Shown: positions 1 to 12,914 of the stretch, piece after piece
Numbering within the stretch: position 1 is the first letter of the stretch
How the letters are laid out: every line of letters starts with the position of its first letter
Assembly: GCA_034769895.1 (NCBI GenBank)
Contig: JAWRYS010000700.1
Coordinates: forward strand, 1-64,000
From: Magicicada septendecula
Taxonomy: Eukaryota > Arthropoda > Insecta > Hemiptera > Cicadidae
DNA: 64,000 bases
Direction: 5' to 3'
Notes under the pieces: generated by a model
Databases searched by the model: none
What the model was told of the DNA's origin: nothing
The model's input: the letters and a program-made list of their open reading frames with translations, nothing else
Translations under genes and position numbers: made by a program

Positions 1-418
1 AGTGCTCAAGTTTCCAAAGTTTTAATAATTAAAACATCAGAGCAGGTTTAGTGTGTATGAGGGTTCACCGTGGACAAAAATTTTCAACATTTCCTATTGA
101 GCGTTGCTTAGAATAAATCTGCGAATCTACAGTGTACGTTTCACAGAACAAACACGCGGAAAAGAAGGAGCGCTCCGAAGTCACTCATGGACCCTCAGCA
201 CCTTGCAGAGGGTTCATTCCCTAAAGACGAAAAATCTGTCTATGAATCGTTCCTCTGTAAACACGTGCAGTTATACTGCCCAGCGATCCACAGGAAAAAA
301 TTTATGTCCATTTTTTCGGCTTGCATGCGTTATGTTGGTATGGGTTCGGCACTTTCCATTTAAAAAGCGTGCAAATGTAAGAAAATAAACATGAATGAGG
401 CCAGAAATAACGCGAATT
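1..418. other. Unannotated flank
   Basis: Nothing recognised. A 94-codon open frame here has no familiar motif and no splice context tying it to the protease exons downstream, so it is not called a gene. Confidence 0.4.
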
Positions 419-543
<125 letters not shown>

Positions 544-651
544 TTCCCAGCGTTTTTATTGCGGTAGTGATAATAATAAAATGGAAACGTAAACAGTACA
601 TAACTGAGATATGCTTGCCTGCCACGCACGATATATTTTCTCTTATACATG

Positions 652-1372
652 ACTAGCAGAATACCCGTGCTTCGCTACGGAGTTTCACGTTGTACGTAAT
701 GAAAATGTTAGTTTAATTAATAAAGTTTAATTAAAGTAGGCTTCTTAAAAATAAATAGCTGTTGCCCACAACTTCGTTCGCGTGGTCTTCAATTTAATGC
801 GATAATATATTTAGAACAGAATCTATTCTATTGGGTTGCCATAGTAACCAGATCCTAATAGTATTTTAAGACCGCAAAGGACCCCCCAGAGGATCGTATC
901 GAAAAAAAACACCTGTCCTATGTTGGTTCTCCCCGTTGCGTAAAATATTTGTGCCAAGTTTGGTTGAAATCGGTCCAATGGTTTAGGTGGAGTCGTGGAA
1001 GACCCCAAAGGACCCCCCAAAGGATCGTATCGAAAAAAACACTTGTCTTATGTTGGTTCTCCCTTTGCGTAAAATATTTATGCCAAGTTTGTTGAAATCG
1101 GTCCAGTGGTTAAGGAGGCGATGTGGAAGACCCCAAAGAACCCCTAAAAGGACCCCATCGAAAAAACACCTATTCTATGTTGGTTCTCCCGTTGCGTAAA
1201 ATATTTGTGCCAAGTTTGGTTGAAATCGGTACAGTGGTTTAGGAGGAGATGTGGAAGAAATCTTCGCGGACGTGCGCACAACAACTCACCGAAGTTTCAT
1301 CGCAATCGGATGAATGGTATAGGAACGCATACGGGACAAACAAAGAAACATTCATTTTTATATATAAGATGT
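652..1372 (+). repeat. Interspersed repeat (SINE/LINE-tail type) with internal tandem units
   Basis: The stretch starts with a segment reading tagcagaatacccgtgcttc and ends with acaaacaaagaaacattc followed by a T/A-rich tail. Both are typical of abundant arthropod non-LTR repeat tails. Inside, a unit of about 130 bp is repeated three times (starts near 870, 1001 and 1129), each containing gtaaaatatt, gccaagttt and gaaatcggt. The units differ by a few substitutions and small indels. It has no coding content. The assignment to a class rests on recalled resemblance and is only moderately sure. Confidence 0.6.
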
Positions 1373-1660
1373 AAACTTACTTGACATAAACCGTGATAGC
1401 TAAGCTAATGTACAACATATATGTATTAATTATACACATAAATGTTCCTCGATAGACACTCTATCTATTGGCGAAAACTTGAATAAAATCCGTTCAGTAC
1501 TTCCTGAGATTAGCGATTTCAAACACAGAGAGAAAACGAACCGACTTTACTTTATACTATGTACAGATTTACATTAAAATGAAAAAATTATAATTTTATT
1601 GCCTGACAACCAAATTACTTTATTTTTAACAATTACCATTGTTTGAAAAAGTTTAAATGA

Positions 1661-2335
1661 ATTTTCAAGTACTTTACTCTTGTTTAAAACGTAAAAGGTT
1701 GCAGGTAAACTACCCCTTCCTCTTAACCGATCTTCACCAAAATCAAAAGACCTTGAGTCCTCTACAATTCAGTGACGTATGCAAAACATTATTTGATTCT
1801 GTTTGAATTTGCGGCAGTTATCGTTTGCCATATAAAATACGCTAGATAAAAACGTTGCAGGTAAACTACCCCTTCCCCTCAACCGATCTTCACCAAAAAC
1901 AACAGGTCTTGAGGACTCTACAAACCACGGCTGTATGCAAAATATTATTTGATTCTCTTTGAATTTGCGGCTGTTATCGTTTGCCAAAAAAAAAAAATTC
2001 CCTTGATAAAAAAAACCGTTGCCGGTAAACTACCCCTTTCCCTCAACCGATCTTCACCAAACAGAATAGGTCGTGAGTACTCTACAAGTCAGGGCTGTAT
2101 GCAAAAAATTATTTGATACTGTTTGAATTTGCGGCAGTTATCGTTTGCCATAGGAAAAAAATCTACACATAGACAGACAGACAGACACACAGACACACAC
2201 ACAGACACTTTTCGGGAAAACGACTTTTTTTTCATGTTTTGAGTGTAGTACAATCAGAATCTGCAACAATCTCGAACACGATTTTTTTTGCCATCACCAT
2301 ACTTCCATTCCTTAAGGAATATGGAAGTAAAAAGA
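1661..2335 (+). repeat. Tandem repeat element, copy A (3 monomers plus hairpin end)
   Basis: Three monomers of about 155-165 bp (about 1661-1840, 1841-2000, 2001-2155) share ggtaaactacccctt, ccgatcttcaccaaa, tatgcaaaa and gtttgaatttgcggc. They are followed by a unique end (2156-2335) with a CAGA/ACAC-rich run and a terminal hairpin at 2301-2328 (acttccatt..aatatggaagt around ccttaagg). The same parts occur on the other strand at 27588-28320 and, monomers only, at 29870-30785. A monomer array plus a terminal hairpin resembles non-autonomous Helentron-type (HINE) elements; this is inference. Confidence 0.7.
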
Positions 2336-2600
2336 AATTAATATTTTAAATCTTGCAGGAAAGGGTCTTAAGTTCATAATTGCTAAATATATTTCCATAC
2401 ACTTTGTTATAGTATTACTTAACACACACACACACACACACACATGCTTTTATGTTTATGTACTGTAATCGGAGAGAGGTTACTGTATAGGGATAGAGGT
2501 TAAGGAAAGTATAAGTTGCACAAAATAGAAGAACAAAATATTCATTGACAAGGTATCATTGTAAACACAATTGAGGTTGCATTTTATTTTATGTTTTTAG

Positions 2601-2682
2601 TGCTGGTGATAGTCCCGTGTGCCAGTATTTTACGGATAAGAGAAGTTTTAAACAGAACAAAACAACAGGATGGATGCCAAGG
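2601..2682 (+). CDS. Exon: end of signal peptide and first LDLa cysteine of a modular serine protease-like gene
   Basis: A T-rich tract ending tttttag precedes the exon and ggGTAAGT follows it. Entered in phase 1 it reads LVIVPCASILRIREVLNRTK followed by QQDGCQG and leaves in phase 2. The start looks like the hydrophobic core and small-residue cleavage region of a signal peptide (cut near CAS). The closing CQG gives cysteine 1 of an LDL-receptor class A module, completed by the exon at 4944, which is entered in the same phase (GG|T makes Gly). The next residues become CQGDEFRC, the usual C-x4-F-x-C start. An N-glycosylation site (NRT) lies in the linker. The first exon with the start codon was not found and may lie upstream of the window. 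Expected role by family: a secreted upstream protease of the Toll/prophenoloxidase cascades. Exon borders are predicted by eye. Confidence 0.6.
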
Positions 2683-4943
2683 GTAAGTAACGTATATGAT
2701 ACAAACTATATTCTACAATGATATTCAAACTAAATACTTAGCTGCATGTACAAAGACAAATTTAAGTTCTATGAATACTATTCACTAAATATACGAGATA
2801 CTCACTCAGTACTAAATACTTGCAGATACCGATCAAACGAAAATGTTTTATCAAAAATATAGTTCATCTACTTTATGTTTGTTGTTAATATACTGTAAAG
2901 AAATAATGTACAGTCAAATCGGTCCAGTGATGATTTCCTCTTAGCATGACCAGTAATTGAGGGAACGTGTTTATGTTCATAAGACCAATTAACTTTTAGC
3001 CCCTACAAGACGACCACCTCTTTTCCTGTCCGGAGTACCCGGTTTGTATATGACTGTTTAATGAACTGTTCTATCATATTTTTGGACGTTCCTGTAACTG
3101 GCATAATAAATTGCATATACATTTTATTTTGAATATACATGATGAATGGACAACAACATATTTTGAAGTGACACCAGTTTTTTAGGCCATACGTGTATTT
3201 GTTCATATAATAATTTGAATTCATGTGCTTAGTTGCCCATACTACGGCAGAATTATGTGCTTCAATTGTGCACGCCCAATGGTGGGTTATTGGACGTGGG
3301 GTAATAATAGATTGATTTTAAATATATAAAATATAATTTTCAGTTATGATAGTATAAAACAAATAGGAAATTCTAAGACATAATGAACTAAGTAAATAAT
3401 TGAAATAAGAAAGTGAATGAAGAAACTGAAAGAAGAGACATGTGAATATGTGAAAACAATTATAAACATGAAAAGTGTAAGACTCTATATTCTTAAAGAA
3501 GAATCAAGAAAAGATAAGAACTTAGTACAACAAGATTAAGAAATTAAAAACCAGGCAATAAATAATAAAATCTTTAAGCAAACACTGAACTAAACGACAT
3601 ACGAACGTTATAACCACAAACCTCAACACTATACACTTAATGAGACCAAAATTGTGAGTGAGTTAACATATCAAACACTATCTATCACAGTGTATTATAA
3701 ACAGTACAACTTCAAATAACATACACTCGGGTTTGTAAATCGGTTACCGGTAATGAAAAAGCACATTTTTATTTAATTGGAACTACGCAAAAACAACCAA
3801 GTGTTTCAGGAGGAATCAAATCAACTATGTTGGCTGAAGTGACAGAGCACTGTGTTGAGGTACTGGCGATAGCTGGAACTAGCAATAATTAACAATCGAT
3901 TTTAAATAAGGTTACTATGTAACAGAATTTTGTTTATATTAATTTATATGAGTGAAAAAGAATTTGTATTATGATATGATTTTAAATATAGTTTTCGATG
4001 TTAGTTTCTCTGAGATTAAGAGTCAACTTAATGGTACTTAAAATAAAGTCCTAATTTTAACAAGCATATTTCTGTAATAATGGAACAGTATAAAAATACA
4101 TGGTAGTGCAGCATACCTGTTCCAATAATGGGAACAAATAAAAAAAAAATGAAAAATTTAGTTTTTAAGGAAGCAAACACTTTCTAAGACGGTATAAGAA
4201 AATGATAAATTTATAAATATTAAATACAAATTGCAAAGAAAAACTCTCCAAATACTAAAAATATCGAAACCTAGAAGTTAGATGACTGGAATCAAGATAT
4301 GCCAGCAATCTGATAACTTGAAACTCTCGTCTGGATATACTAGAACTGTAATAATTTGAATTAAGTACAATACACGAAATTGAAATAGTTCCTTGTATAA
4401 CTAATTTTTTAAGCTCAATTACAGAACTTTTTAATCTTTCAAACCTTCATACAGCAAACACATTTTATTTTCAAAATGAGCCTTAATCTTTTTTTTCATA
4501 TATATTTATTAGTATATCTTGTAGTAACATGTTTCAAAATATTTACATTAACAGAAACGGTATGACCAAATTTTGTCTTAATTTTCTCAGACCGTTTAAG
4601 GTTGTATTCTTTTCTATTATTTACATATTACACCCAATATGCCAGTCACAGACAACATGTGTATAGACAACAGTGTCTCACGGCTAACTGAGTAGTCCAA
4701 GAGGTTAATGTCCATTCACACAAGCACAAAACATCCCATCACACTGGCTACTGTGTTACACACAGCTATACAGTTGGTTCTCGTTATGTTCAAAATGGTG
4801 GGATAGTTTTTGGTCGGACCTCATATATACTTTCTGCAAAGATTCACATTAAATATAGTAATACAGAATTTTGTGTCTAAACAAGTCTATCTTCTTTTAT
4901 TGTATCTGTGCTATTTCATTTATATCTGTGTTTTATGTAATAG
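2683..4943 (+). other. Intron (2.26 kb), AT-rich
   Basis: Intron between the signal-peptide exon and the LDLa exon, with no element recognised. Several short open frames in it have no motif. Confidence 0.55.
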
Positions 4944-5066
4944 TGATGAGTTTAGATGCACATCAGGGGAATGCATTGATACCGTTTCCATGTGTGATGG
5001 AACCAAAAAATGTGCAGATGGATCTGGTGAAACTAAAACAGTCTGCAAACAACTGAATACTACAGA
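4944..5066 (+). CDS. Exon: LDL-receptor class A module of a modular serine protease-like gene
   Basis: This symmetric phase 2-2 exon of 123 bp is bordered by taatAG and GTAAGA. It encodes DEFRCTSGECIDTVSMCDGT, then KKCADGSGETKTVCKQ. With the cysteine from the upstream exon this is a full LDLa module with six cysteines and the FxC, CI and CDG signatures. The acidic calcium-binding end is weaker than usual (ADGSGE instead of DxSDE), so calcium binding may be reduced. In ModSP (Drosophila), MSP (Tenebrio) and HP14 (Manduca) several LDLa modules precede a sushi module; only one is seen here. The exit phase matches the CCP exon at 25688 across a 20.6 kb intron. Other secreted LDLa-CCP proteins cannot be excluded. 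Confidence 0.75.
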
Positions 5067-5364
5067 GTAAGACTGAAATATATTTAGTAAATTTAAAATA
5101 TTTTGTGGCTTCATACAACATTACTAAAATGTTTTACATCCTATATTCATTGGATATATAAAGTATTTCAAGTGTAATAGAATGTATGTTTGATTTTAAG
5201 AAACAAATTAGATAACTTTTGTAATAAATAAATAAATTTAGAAATATAATTTTGTTATCAGGCTGTAATTTTTATACTATAAAAACTTTGAAGTTCTGTC
5301 ACGTCTAAACTCAATTATGAATACGCGCGCACCCACACCCACACAGACTTACACACACGGGGTT

Positions 5365-5568
<204 letters not shown>

Positions 5569-5648
5569 GTGAGCGAGTGAGGTATTGAGTGAGAGGGGTG
5601 CCTTTGATGAACGTGTCTAACAATCATAATGATGTGTATATATATATG

Positions 5649-5835
5649 TGTTACCGGGAAAGTATGTAATCCAGGGATTTTAAAGAATACCTAGGCATTT
5701 CATACAATGCCTGGAGTTTTTTGGCAAAGTATAGAATAGAATACTTTCAAAGATTTTTTATACTTTTTCTAGGTATTACGTACATTGCCTAGACATTCTA
5801 TATAATGCCCATGATTCTTTAGGCAAAGTGTAAAA
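5649..5835 (+). repeat. Left terminal inverted repeat region of the Ginger-like transposon
   Basis: It starts TGTTACCGGGAAAGTA and holds repeated AGGCATTT..AATGCCT and TTTAGGCAAAGT motifs, which may be binding sites for the element's integrase. It matches the right end at 25255-25461 in inverted orientation. Confidence 0.55.
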
Positions 5836-6174
5836 TAAGCTTACTACGTCAAAAATGAAAATATTTTTTTACAAAATCACACACAAATGTTTGACTTTGT
5901 ACAAAGGAGGACTTTGTATGACAGTTCAAGATTATCTATTATCTACTTAATTCTGTTCAAACATTATTTTCTTAAAATTATACTGAATAACCAATCTGGT
6001 TAAAACATAGAGTAGATATTATTGGTGTTTATTAATTCTAAATATATGGACTATACCTACTCTACTTATTACAACAAGACAGAGAGCTGTGACATTTTGA
6101 AGTACACTTTCTTTCATGTTTTACACAATCACCTTCTTTTATATTTTGTCTTGCACACACATTTTACGAACTCT

Positions 6175-7256
6175 TGCCCTGATCCTGATGATTGGGCAGT
6201 AGGAGCAAAACGAAATGCTATGCCGGGATTTGATTTTTCCCGGCCTGATTTAAACTTGAAATGCCGCCACTGTATAGCCGTGGGGAGACAAAGCGAACTT
6301 GATTAGCGACGCTGTACCACGACGCTATACAGTTACCCAGCCCTTTGTACAGCTGATTCATTGCTGGCCGAAACTAGGTTAAGCAGTTTTAAACAAGTCG
6401 AATTTCTGTACTTGGGGGGGGGGTTAGCGGAACGTGCTATTCCTTCTCATTTCATCTACATCCTTCCGACTGCACGTTTCGAGGCCTGACGGCGTGGCAC
6501 ATAATTTCTTCAATTACTATGAGTTCGTAGTTTCATAAAGTGCTTCAGGTGAGGATCATTACTTATTCTCTGTTAATTTAATAAGGGGTTATGTGTTTAA
6601 TTTAATAATTAGAATGCGGTTAATTGTGTATGTGTCGCACACGTTACTTCCTGTACATGTGCGAGCACGTGGGTAATTTTGCACCCAATTGCTTGAGAGA
6701 GTTAAAAAGTAAATGTGAAATGTTAAAAAAAAATGAAAGTAATTGTAACGGTAATTTGATGTAAAAGTTTTGAATGTCGCACATGTTAATGAAAATGTAA
6801 ATGTAAATTTCAAGCTCGCTCATTGCACAGAATAGTATTGCCAATAAAAGAATTTTAGCGTGTATAAAATTATGACAGTGTGTGTGTGGTGTCGCTGTTA
6901 CGAGGCGAGAGATAATTGGGGTAGTTATATTTCCCGACGGCCCACTGTACATAAAAAATATTACAGGGTCCCCGCCCATCCGAGGGAAAGGCGAATGTAG
7001 AGATGATGACAATAACATCCGTCACCATCGGCAGAGCTCTACCATCGCCGTCAGACGTAGAGATGCTCCAGAACCAAAAGACACCTCCCTAGAAGGCGAG
7101 AAACAGGAGTTCAGAATTCGCCAGCACTTCACCACACTCTTCCGCACAGGCGCTAACGGGTATTACCACTCTTCAAAAGCACAGGTGGGAAGTTTCCATT
7201 TCTTTAACCTCTACAACGACACTCCACCGGTTTTCAAGAGAAACAACAGCGCATAA
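6175..7256 (+). other. GC-richer segment with a 124-codon open frame (6882-7256), function unknown
   Basis: Base composition is higher in GC than the surroundings. The open frame at 6882-7256 is hydrophilic at its C-terminal half and shows no motif I recognise. Its 3' flank (7255-7419) resembles the DNA just beyond the LTR element (about 22225-22400). It probably belongs to the host DNA transposon, but this is uncertain. Confidence 0.3.
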
Positions 7257-7419
7257 ACCGTATTTTCATATTTGTAATGTTTAAAATTTTGTTAGAACTG
7301 CGTACTAAATTTATATCCTTAACTGTGTTAAAATGCATGCACTTATGTAATGATTGATTAATTTTCATTGTTGACAGTATTAGTAATTGCGATTGAAGAA
7401 AATTTATATATATATATAT

Positions 7420-10400
7420 TGTAATAATAGATATGTTGTGTGTGTTGATGATATAAAGCTATCGTGAAGTATGTGACTCCGATGTAATCAAGTCCAATGT
7501 AATATGTTTAATTGGTGTTTAATTAGTGTGGCTCTCGACGTCTTACTGGCCTGAAACACTTCCTTAAGTTTCCCAGCTGGTCGAGTCCCAATGGTAGCAA
7601 GACCGGTCGAGTAGCGTAAAGTTGATGAAGAAATATATATACTCAGCTTAACCGAAAGTTTCAAAACAAAAATTATTGTTTTGAAGAAAATTAAAAAAAA
7701 AATTATGTTTATTAAAAAAAATAAAAAATTTTTAATTTTATTAATTAATTAATTAGGAACAATTAATTAATATAGGGCTGTGAAGTTTTAAACAGTGTAA
7801 TGCTCTTCTGAAAATTTTTATTAAAGTTTTAGTATAATTTAAATAATCTATCACCACTCATAAGACTGTCTGTAAACCAATCGATATTTGTTTACCTTTC
7901 TATTTTTTAGGTTATCTTCACTTACGGGTGGTAAAGTCCTTGTAGATTATCAATTAGGATTATATTATTGGTAATTAGTATTATTGAAGAAATAAAGAAC
8001 TATTAAGTATTGAAAAGTATTAATGTTTTATTAAGTAACAGCAATATTGACTCTTATCGATTAGTATCGATTCTCAGGATATCGAAAAAAGTTACAAGTA
8101 TATGTTATAAAAATTAAATAGGGTTCTTTAAACAGCCAGTTATTACCAAAGTCAGAGAAATCGGGCTAATATTTAAAAAGTATAACGTTACAATCAAATT
8201 AATAGTTATTAATAAACACAGACATTGAATAATAAATTGTAAATATAATAATTGTTTTCACCAAACAGCTGTGCTGAACAAAGAAGAAGGCACTGAGATC
8301 GTCAAAGCAAATGGCCGCCGTCAAGTTGGTCAAAATGTTGCTCGTTCCTGCTGCATTCCAAATAATGTATTTTGAAGCAATATTCCTGTTCTTGTGTCTG
8401 CAAATCTCTTGTTATATGTTGTGTAGTGACTGGTGTAGTGATTCTGGGTTGTATTTAGTATGTCTGTGGAATTATAAGTCAAAACACTTTCTCCGATTAC
8501 GTCACTAATTTGGATTAATGTATTACACAGTTTTCTAATGTTTTGTGGTGTTTTTTGGAGTAGATTAATATTGTTCTGTGTTATGGAGTGTTACTTGATT
8601 GTTTCTGTTATAATATGATAGTTTTTAGAAGTATTCCACAAGTCACTCGCGATTTCACAATAACGTACTATACATTCGCTTTGTATGTCTATTATAGGTT
8701 AGGTTATGCACGTTACCAAACGTATGTCATGTTAACCGTTCAAAAACCAATAATTAACTAACTGTTTCCTCCAGTTTCAATTAAACTCTTAGCCCATATA
8801 ATATTATCCTTAACATTGTTCAAAGATATTCTGACATCCTGTGTACTTTTACATTTTCACTATATGAATGCCTAAACTTTGGTTATTTGTCAATTTTATT
8901 CACTAGATTTGATTTAAATTAACCTTTCAGTTCATTCTGGTTATTATCAGATTAAATAAGGCCGTTTTATAGTTTTTCTGTCCAAAAATAGTAATTTTAT
9001 TTTCAGTTTGGTATACTCTGATAATTCAAAACATTTCCAAAATTTACTTCCTGTTATAATGTAAATTCAGCCATTTTATCAGTTATATTTAATATTAATA
9101 ATCCTATATTGTATTAAAAGGTTCATATTTCCTTATTTTCTGGTAATTAATTGAATTAGTTGTATTCTGAAACATTATTCTGAAATATATGACTCCCATG
9201 TCTAAATTTCTGAGTTTAGTCATTTTATTTTTATTTATAATTCTGAATATAATTTATTAAAATCTCTCTAAATGGTATTTGCAATTATATGGCATGATCT
9301 CAAGTTTATTTTGTCTAAACCCCTTTTGTTTATTTGCTTTTAAATGATCAATTTCTCTGTTTTGATGAAGTTTGGTTTCCATTCTTTTGGCCTATGATTT
9401 TTTAAACAATTTTTCTTACAAAATAATTTATAAACAATATATGATGTGTGATACCCTCTCTGACTTTTACAAATAGTATTATAAATTAAACATGTTTTCA
9501 AATTACACAAAAACAATTAGTATTGGTTACAATACAAATAATAGTTAAAAGAAAATAAAGAACATTTTTTTTAAATAAATGGTTGTCTTCAAATCAGACA
9601 TTTTGCAACAAAATTCCCATTTCCAACATGTAAATATGGTTTACAACAAAGGTTTTGTACTAACTAACATCTTAATTACTCTCTACTATTTACAAGTGGT
9701 AACTATTTTTATAGTTCTGATGTTAGTTGTTTCAGACCCAAACAAATGGCCTTATATCTAAAACATTTTTAAACATTTTTGTACTATATACATTAAAACC
9801 TTATATCTATATTCTTATTTCTAACTATTATTATAAGTAGGATTCTACAGTTTTTATACAGTCTTTTATACCTTGTCTTTGGGGAATTGTACCCTGTCAT
9901 TAACAAATAAATAGTATGAACCGTTCAAAAAGCACTATGAAATCTGTTTTTCTTTTTTCATGTAAAACAAAAATGTTATTTTAAACAGATTCATGTCTTA
10001 TGAACAACATATTGTCACCGTACACATTTTAAGTCATTGAAAAATGCATATTTCATTGCATCCAATGTTTGTGATTGCCAAGAATGAAACACAAGGTTCA
10101 TTTTTTATAATACCCAAAACTATCACTGGTTCACTTTCACTTATATATTATGTTAATGCTAAATGGTCGTATAGTCTTATCAACATAATAAATTGGTTAG
10201 CGTTTTTTCAATGGAGATTTGTTCCATGGGTACTATATTATTGTTTCATCTTAGTTCACAGGAAACTTTTACTTTGTTCACTTCTCTCTCTTAAATTTAT
10301 ATACATGTGGTTTTTATTTCGTTATACTTTTGTTTTTAGATATTTATTTTGGGGATATAGGGATTTGGGTGTCTTTTATAAGAGCATGACATCTTCTTCA

Positions 10401-10922
10401 GGATGCTGCCCTCTTCTTCTTTCTTCGGTCTTCTTTTCTCCTGCCTTCTGGGACTGGTATCTTCTCCATCTTCTTCTTGATGCCATCAGGTTTCTTGGTA
10501 TCTTCTCCATCTACTTCTTGATGCCATCAGGTTTCTTGGGAACTTCTCCATCTTCTTCTTTATTACAGAAATACACAACCTGTATTGGTTGATCTTGGCT
10601 TATTTTAGGGTTTCTCTTCTATTTATTCTCCCTCGTTGTGGGTTTGGTCATATTGTGTACTGCTTTGTTATTTACTATTTTACCTTCCTGGGTTATACCT
10701 TGAAAACCTTTGGTTATGAAACTGGTCTTGGATGACTCATCACTAGTAACTCCTTTTACTTGAACTTGTATTTTCTTTATAATAATGATTTCTTTCCACA
10801 GTTGCTATGAATTAATTTATTTATATTAAACTTAATGCTTTCTTCCAAATTTAAACATTATAACTTTATTATTCTAATGATCAATTGCCATTCAATATTA
10901 TGCTTATATCTGTCACGCTACA
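7420..10922 (-). repeat. 3' LTR (left copy) of the young LTR element
   Basis: It begins TGTAATAATAG and ends CACGCTACA on the + strand. At 3503 bp it is very long for an insect Gypsy LTR. It carries one extra copy of a ~39 bp TCTTCTCCATC-type unit near 10450-10560 and about 20 extra bases near 10665 relative to the other LTR. Open frames inside (for example 8311-8508 and 10044-10592) recur in the other LTR and are not regarded as genes. Confidence 0.93.
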
Positions 10923-12914
10923 GATTGCTCCCCTCCAGAAGTAATTATTTCAGACATGTTTATGGATGAAATAATTTCTTATGATAATTTCATCATTTCT
11001 TATAATTCATTTTCTTCTCCATCTTTATATGAACTTTTTTATATTAGAGTTTTATTAATTTTATATATATGGTTACTTGTCTTACTACTGATCCTTTTCG
11101 GATAGTTAGTGTCTTCTGAGATATATTATAATTGTAATACATTTTCTTTCTATATCAACTTCGTGTTGTATCCTTGGGATATTAATTCCCTAACATTCCC
11201 TATCACGTGGGCTGGGGCAGATCAGAGGGGCACTGTACGCTACTTCTCTGCTGGCCATACACCACTTCTATAAATTGAGTACAGGGGCATATCCATCCCT
11301 GCTCAAAAAAAACATAATGCTGCTGGAATTATCTTCAGTCAGTCATCGAATAAATAAATAAAAAGTAGTCTCATTTTCGACTAATAAAAATATCTTTGGA
11401 TTCTCCACTTCGTAGTCTCTCAGATTATCTCACATTTTCTATCTTAATAAATCTACATAATCATTATTATACTCATTACATATATATTTTTTCAAAACTC
11501 TTAACTTGTCTGATATATTTTATTTTTATTATGGTTGAAAACCTTTCTTTTAATAATTCTGGTTACTGTTTACAGTGTAACTCTCTTTCTTCTTCATCTG
11601 AATTCTCTTTATACTTTCTTCTGGTTATTCATAGTATTAGCATGGTCTCTATATATAGTCTTTCTTATTCATTATTTGAATGGTCTTATTATATTATATT
11701 TAATTTTTTAACATTGTATCTTTACATTAGATATACAGGTTGTTATATTGATCATTTTATTTAAACATTTTGGTTCTTTCCTTTCTCTTAGAAAGTTATT
11801 AATCCGCCTTCGCATTCATTAACATTAATTCATTTATATTATATTTCATGTGGTATTTCTTCTCTTTGCATTCCATATAGGTCTTATTATTATCATTTGT
11901 TCAAAATCATCTTCTCCATCTGTTTGGTATGAGTTGTTCTTCTTTGCTCTTAATTAACTGTTTTCATTATCGTTTCATAGGTAATTAGTCTCTTTGCTTC
12001 CAAATTTTTTCCTTCTCTGGCATATTACACTCTTCTTTGATATTCTTCTCTACTCCTTCAAATGCTATTGTGAATATCTAGCATTTATTCTGGATTAACG
12101 TTAATTCTCTTTTCTGAATTAATCACTTTATTTTCTTCTCAATTCAATCATAATTGACACATAATTATTTTTTGGAACTTGGTTAGTTTTAATGTAAAAT
12201 TCAAACTATTCTTTTTATTTAATTGAAAAATATTTCTCACAAATCCTTGTAATATGTTGATCTTATCTTGTTTCAATGTTCTGACGTTCTATCAACATAC
12301 AAATTCTGTTTAATTCATTTATTCCCAGAATTGTTTCATTCAGAATTGTTTATAGCACGGTGATCTTACTATTATTTCTGAATGTTTTGGTATTTCTCCA
12401 AATTCAAATTCTTCTTAATTATTTACCATAAAGTTTTCCTCATAATTCAGTGGTAGTAAGCTGTGCTTGCTTAATTTTAAATTTTTTGAATTAAGTTCAA
12501 AATTCTCTCTCTTTCTCTTTCTTCCATAAAGTTTTGTTCTAAATTATCAGGTTGTAGTAAGAAGTACTTACATATTTTAGAATAAGTTATATTCAAAAGT
12601 CTTTCTTTTTCTTTCTTCCATAAAATTTTTTTCTTTAAATTATTAGGTTGTAAGTTGTTCTTACATATTTTAGAATTTTTTCAAATTAAATTAAAAAATT
12701 CTTCTTTTTTTAATTCTCCAGAATGTTCTTCTCAAAATATTAGGTTGTAAGATGTACTTACATTATTTTTAAATTTTTATAAAATATAAATTCTAAATTC
12801 CTTCTTCTTATAATTCTCCAAAATGTTCTTCTCAAAATATTAGGTTATAAGATGTACTTACATTATTTTTGAATTTTAAAAAAAATAAAAATTCAAAATT
12901 CTAAAACTCACAAC
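10923..12914 (-). other. Non-coding stretch between pol and 3' LTR, with degenerate tandem repeats
   Basis: About 2 kb, A-rich on the element's coding strand. A polypurine tract (GGAGGGGAG on the minus strand, 10928-10936) lies against the LTR. Between about 12420 and 12900 a unit of about 100 bp containing tcttcc/tctcca..aatattaggttgtaag..gtacttacat is repeated roughly five times. No envelope gene is recognisable. Confidence 0.7.

Noticed and set aside
870-1258. Regular repeats considered as a CRISPR-like array
   Set aside because: Units of about 130 bp are adjacent with no spacers and the DNA is eukaryotic; it is a tandem duplication inside an interspersed repeat.
6022-6306. Open frame with CPDPDDW and KCRHC considered as a protease-gene exon
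   Set aside because: No acceptor site in the needed phase and no match to LDLa or CCP spacing.
8311-10592. Hydrophobic open frames in the left LTR (8311-8508, 9579-9761, 10044-10592)
   Set aside because: The same frames recur in the right LTR; they are on the opposite strand to gag-pol, AT-rich and motif-free, so they are chance frames.
12420-12900. Repeats upstream of the LTR considered as an envelope-gene remnant
   Set aside because: No open frame or membrane-protein pattern on the element's strand; they are non-coding tandem units.
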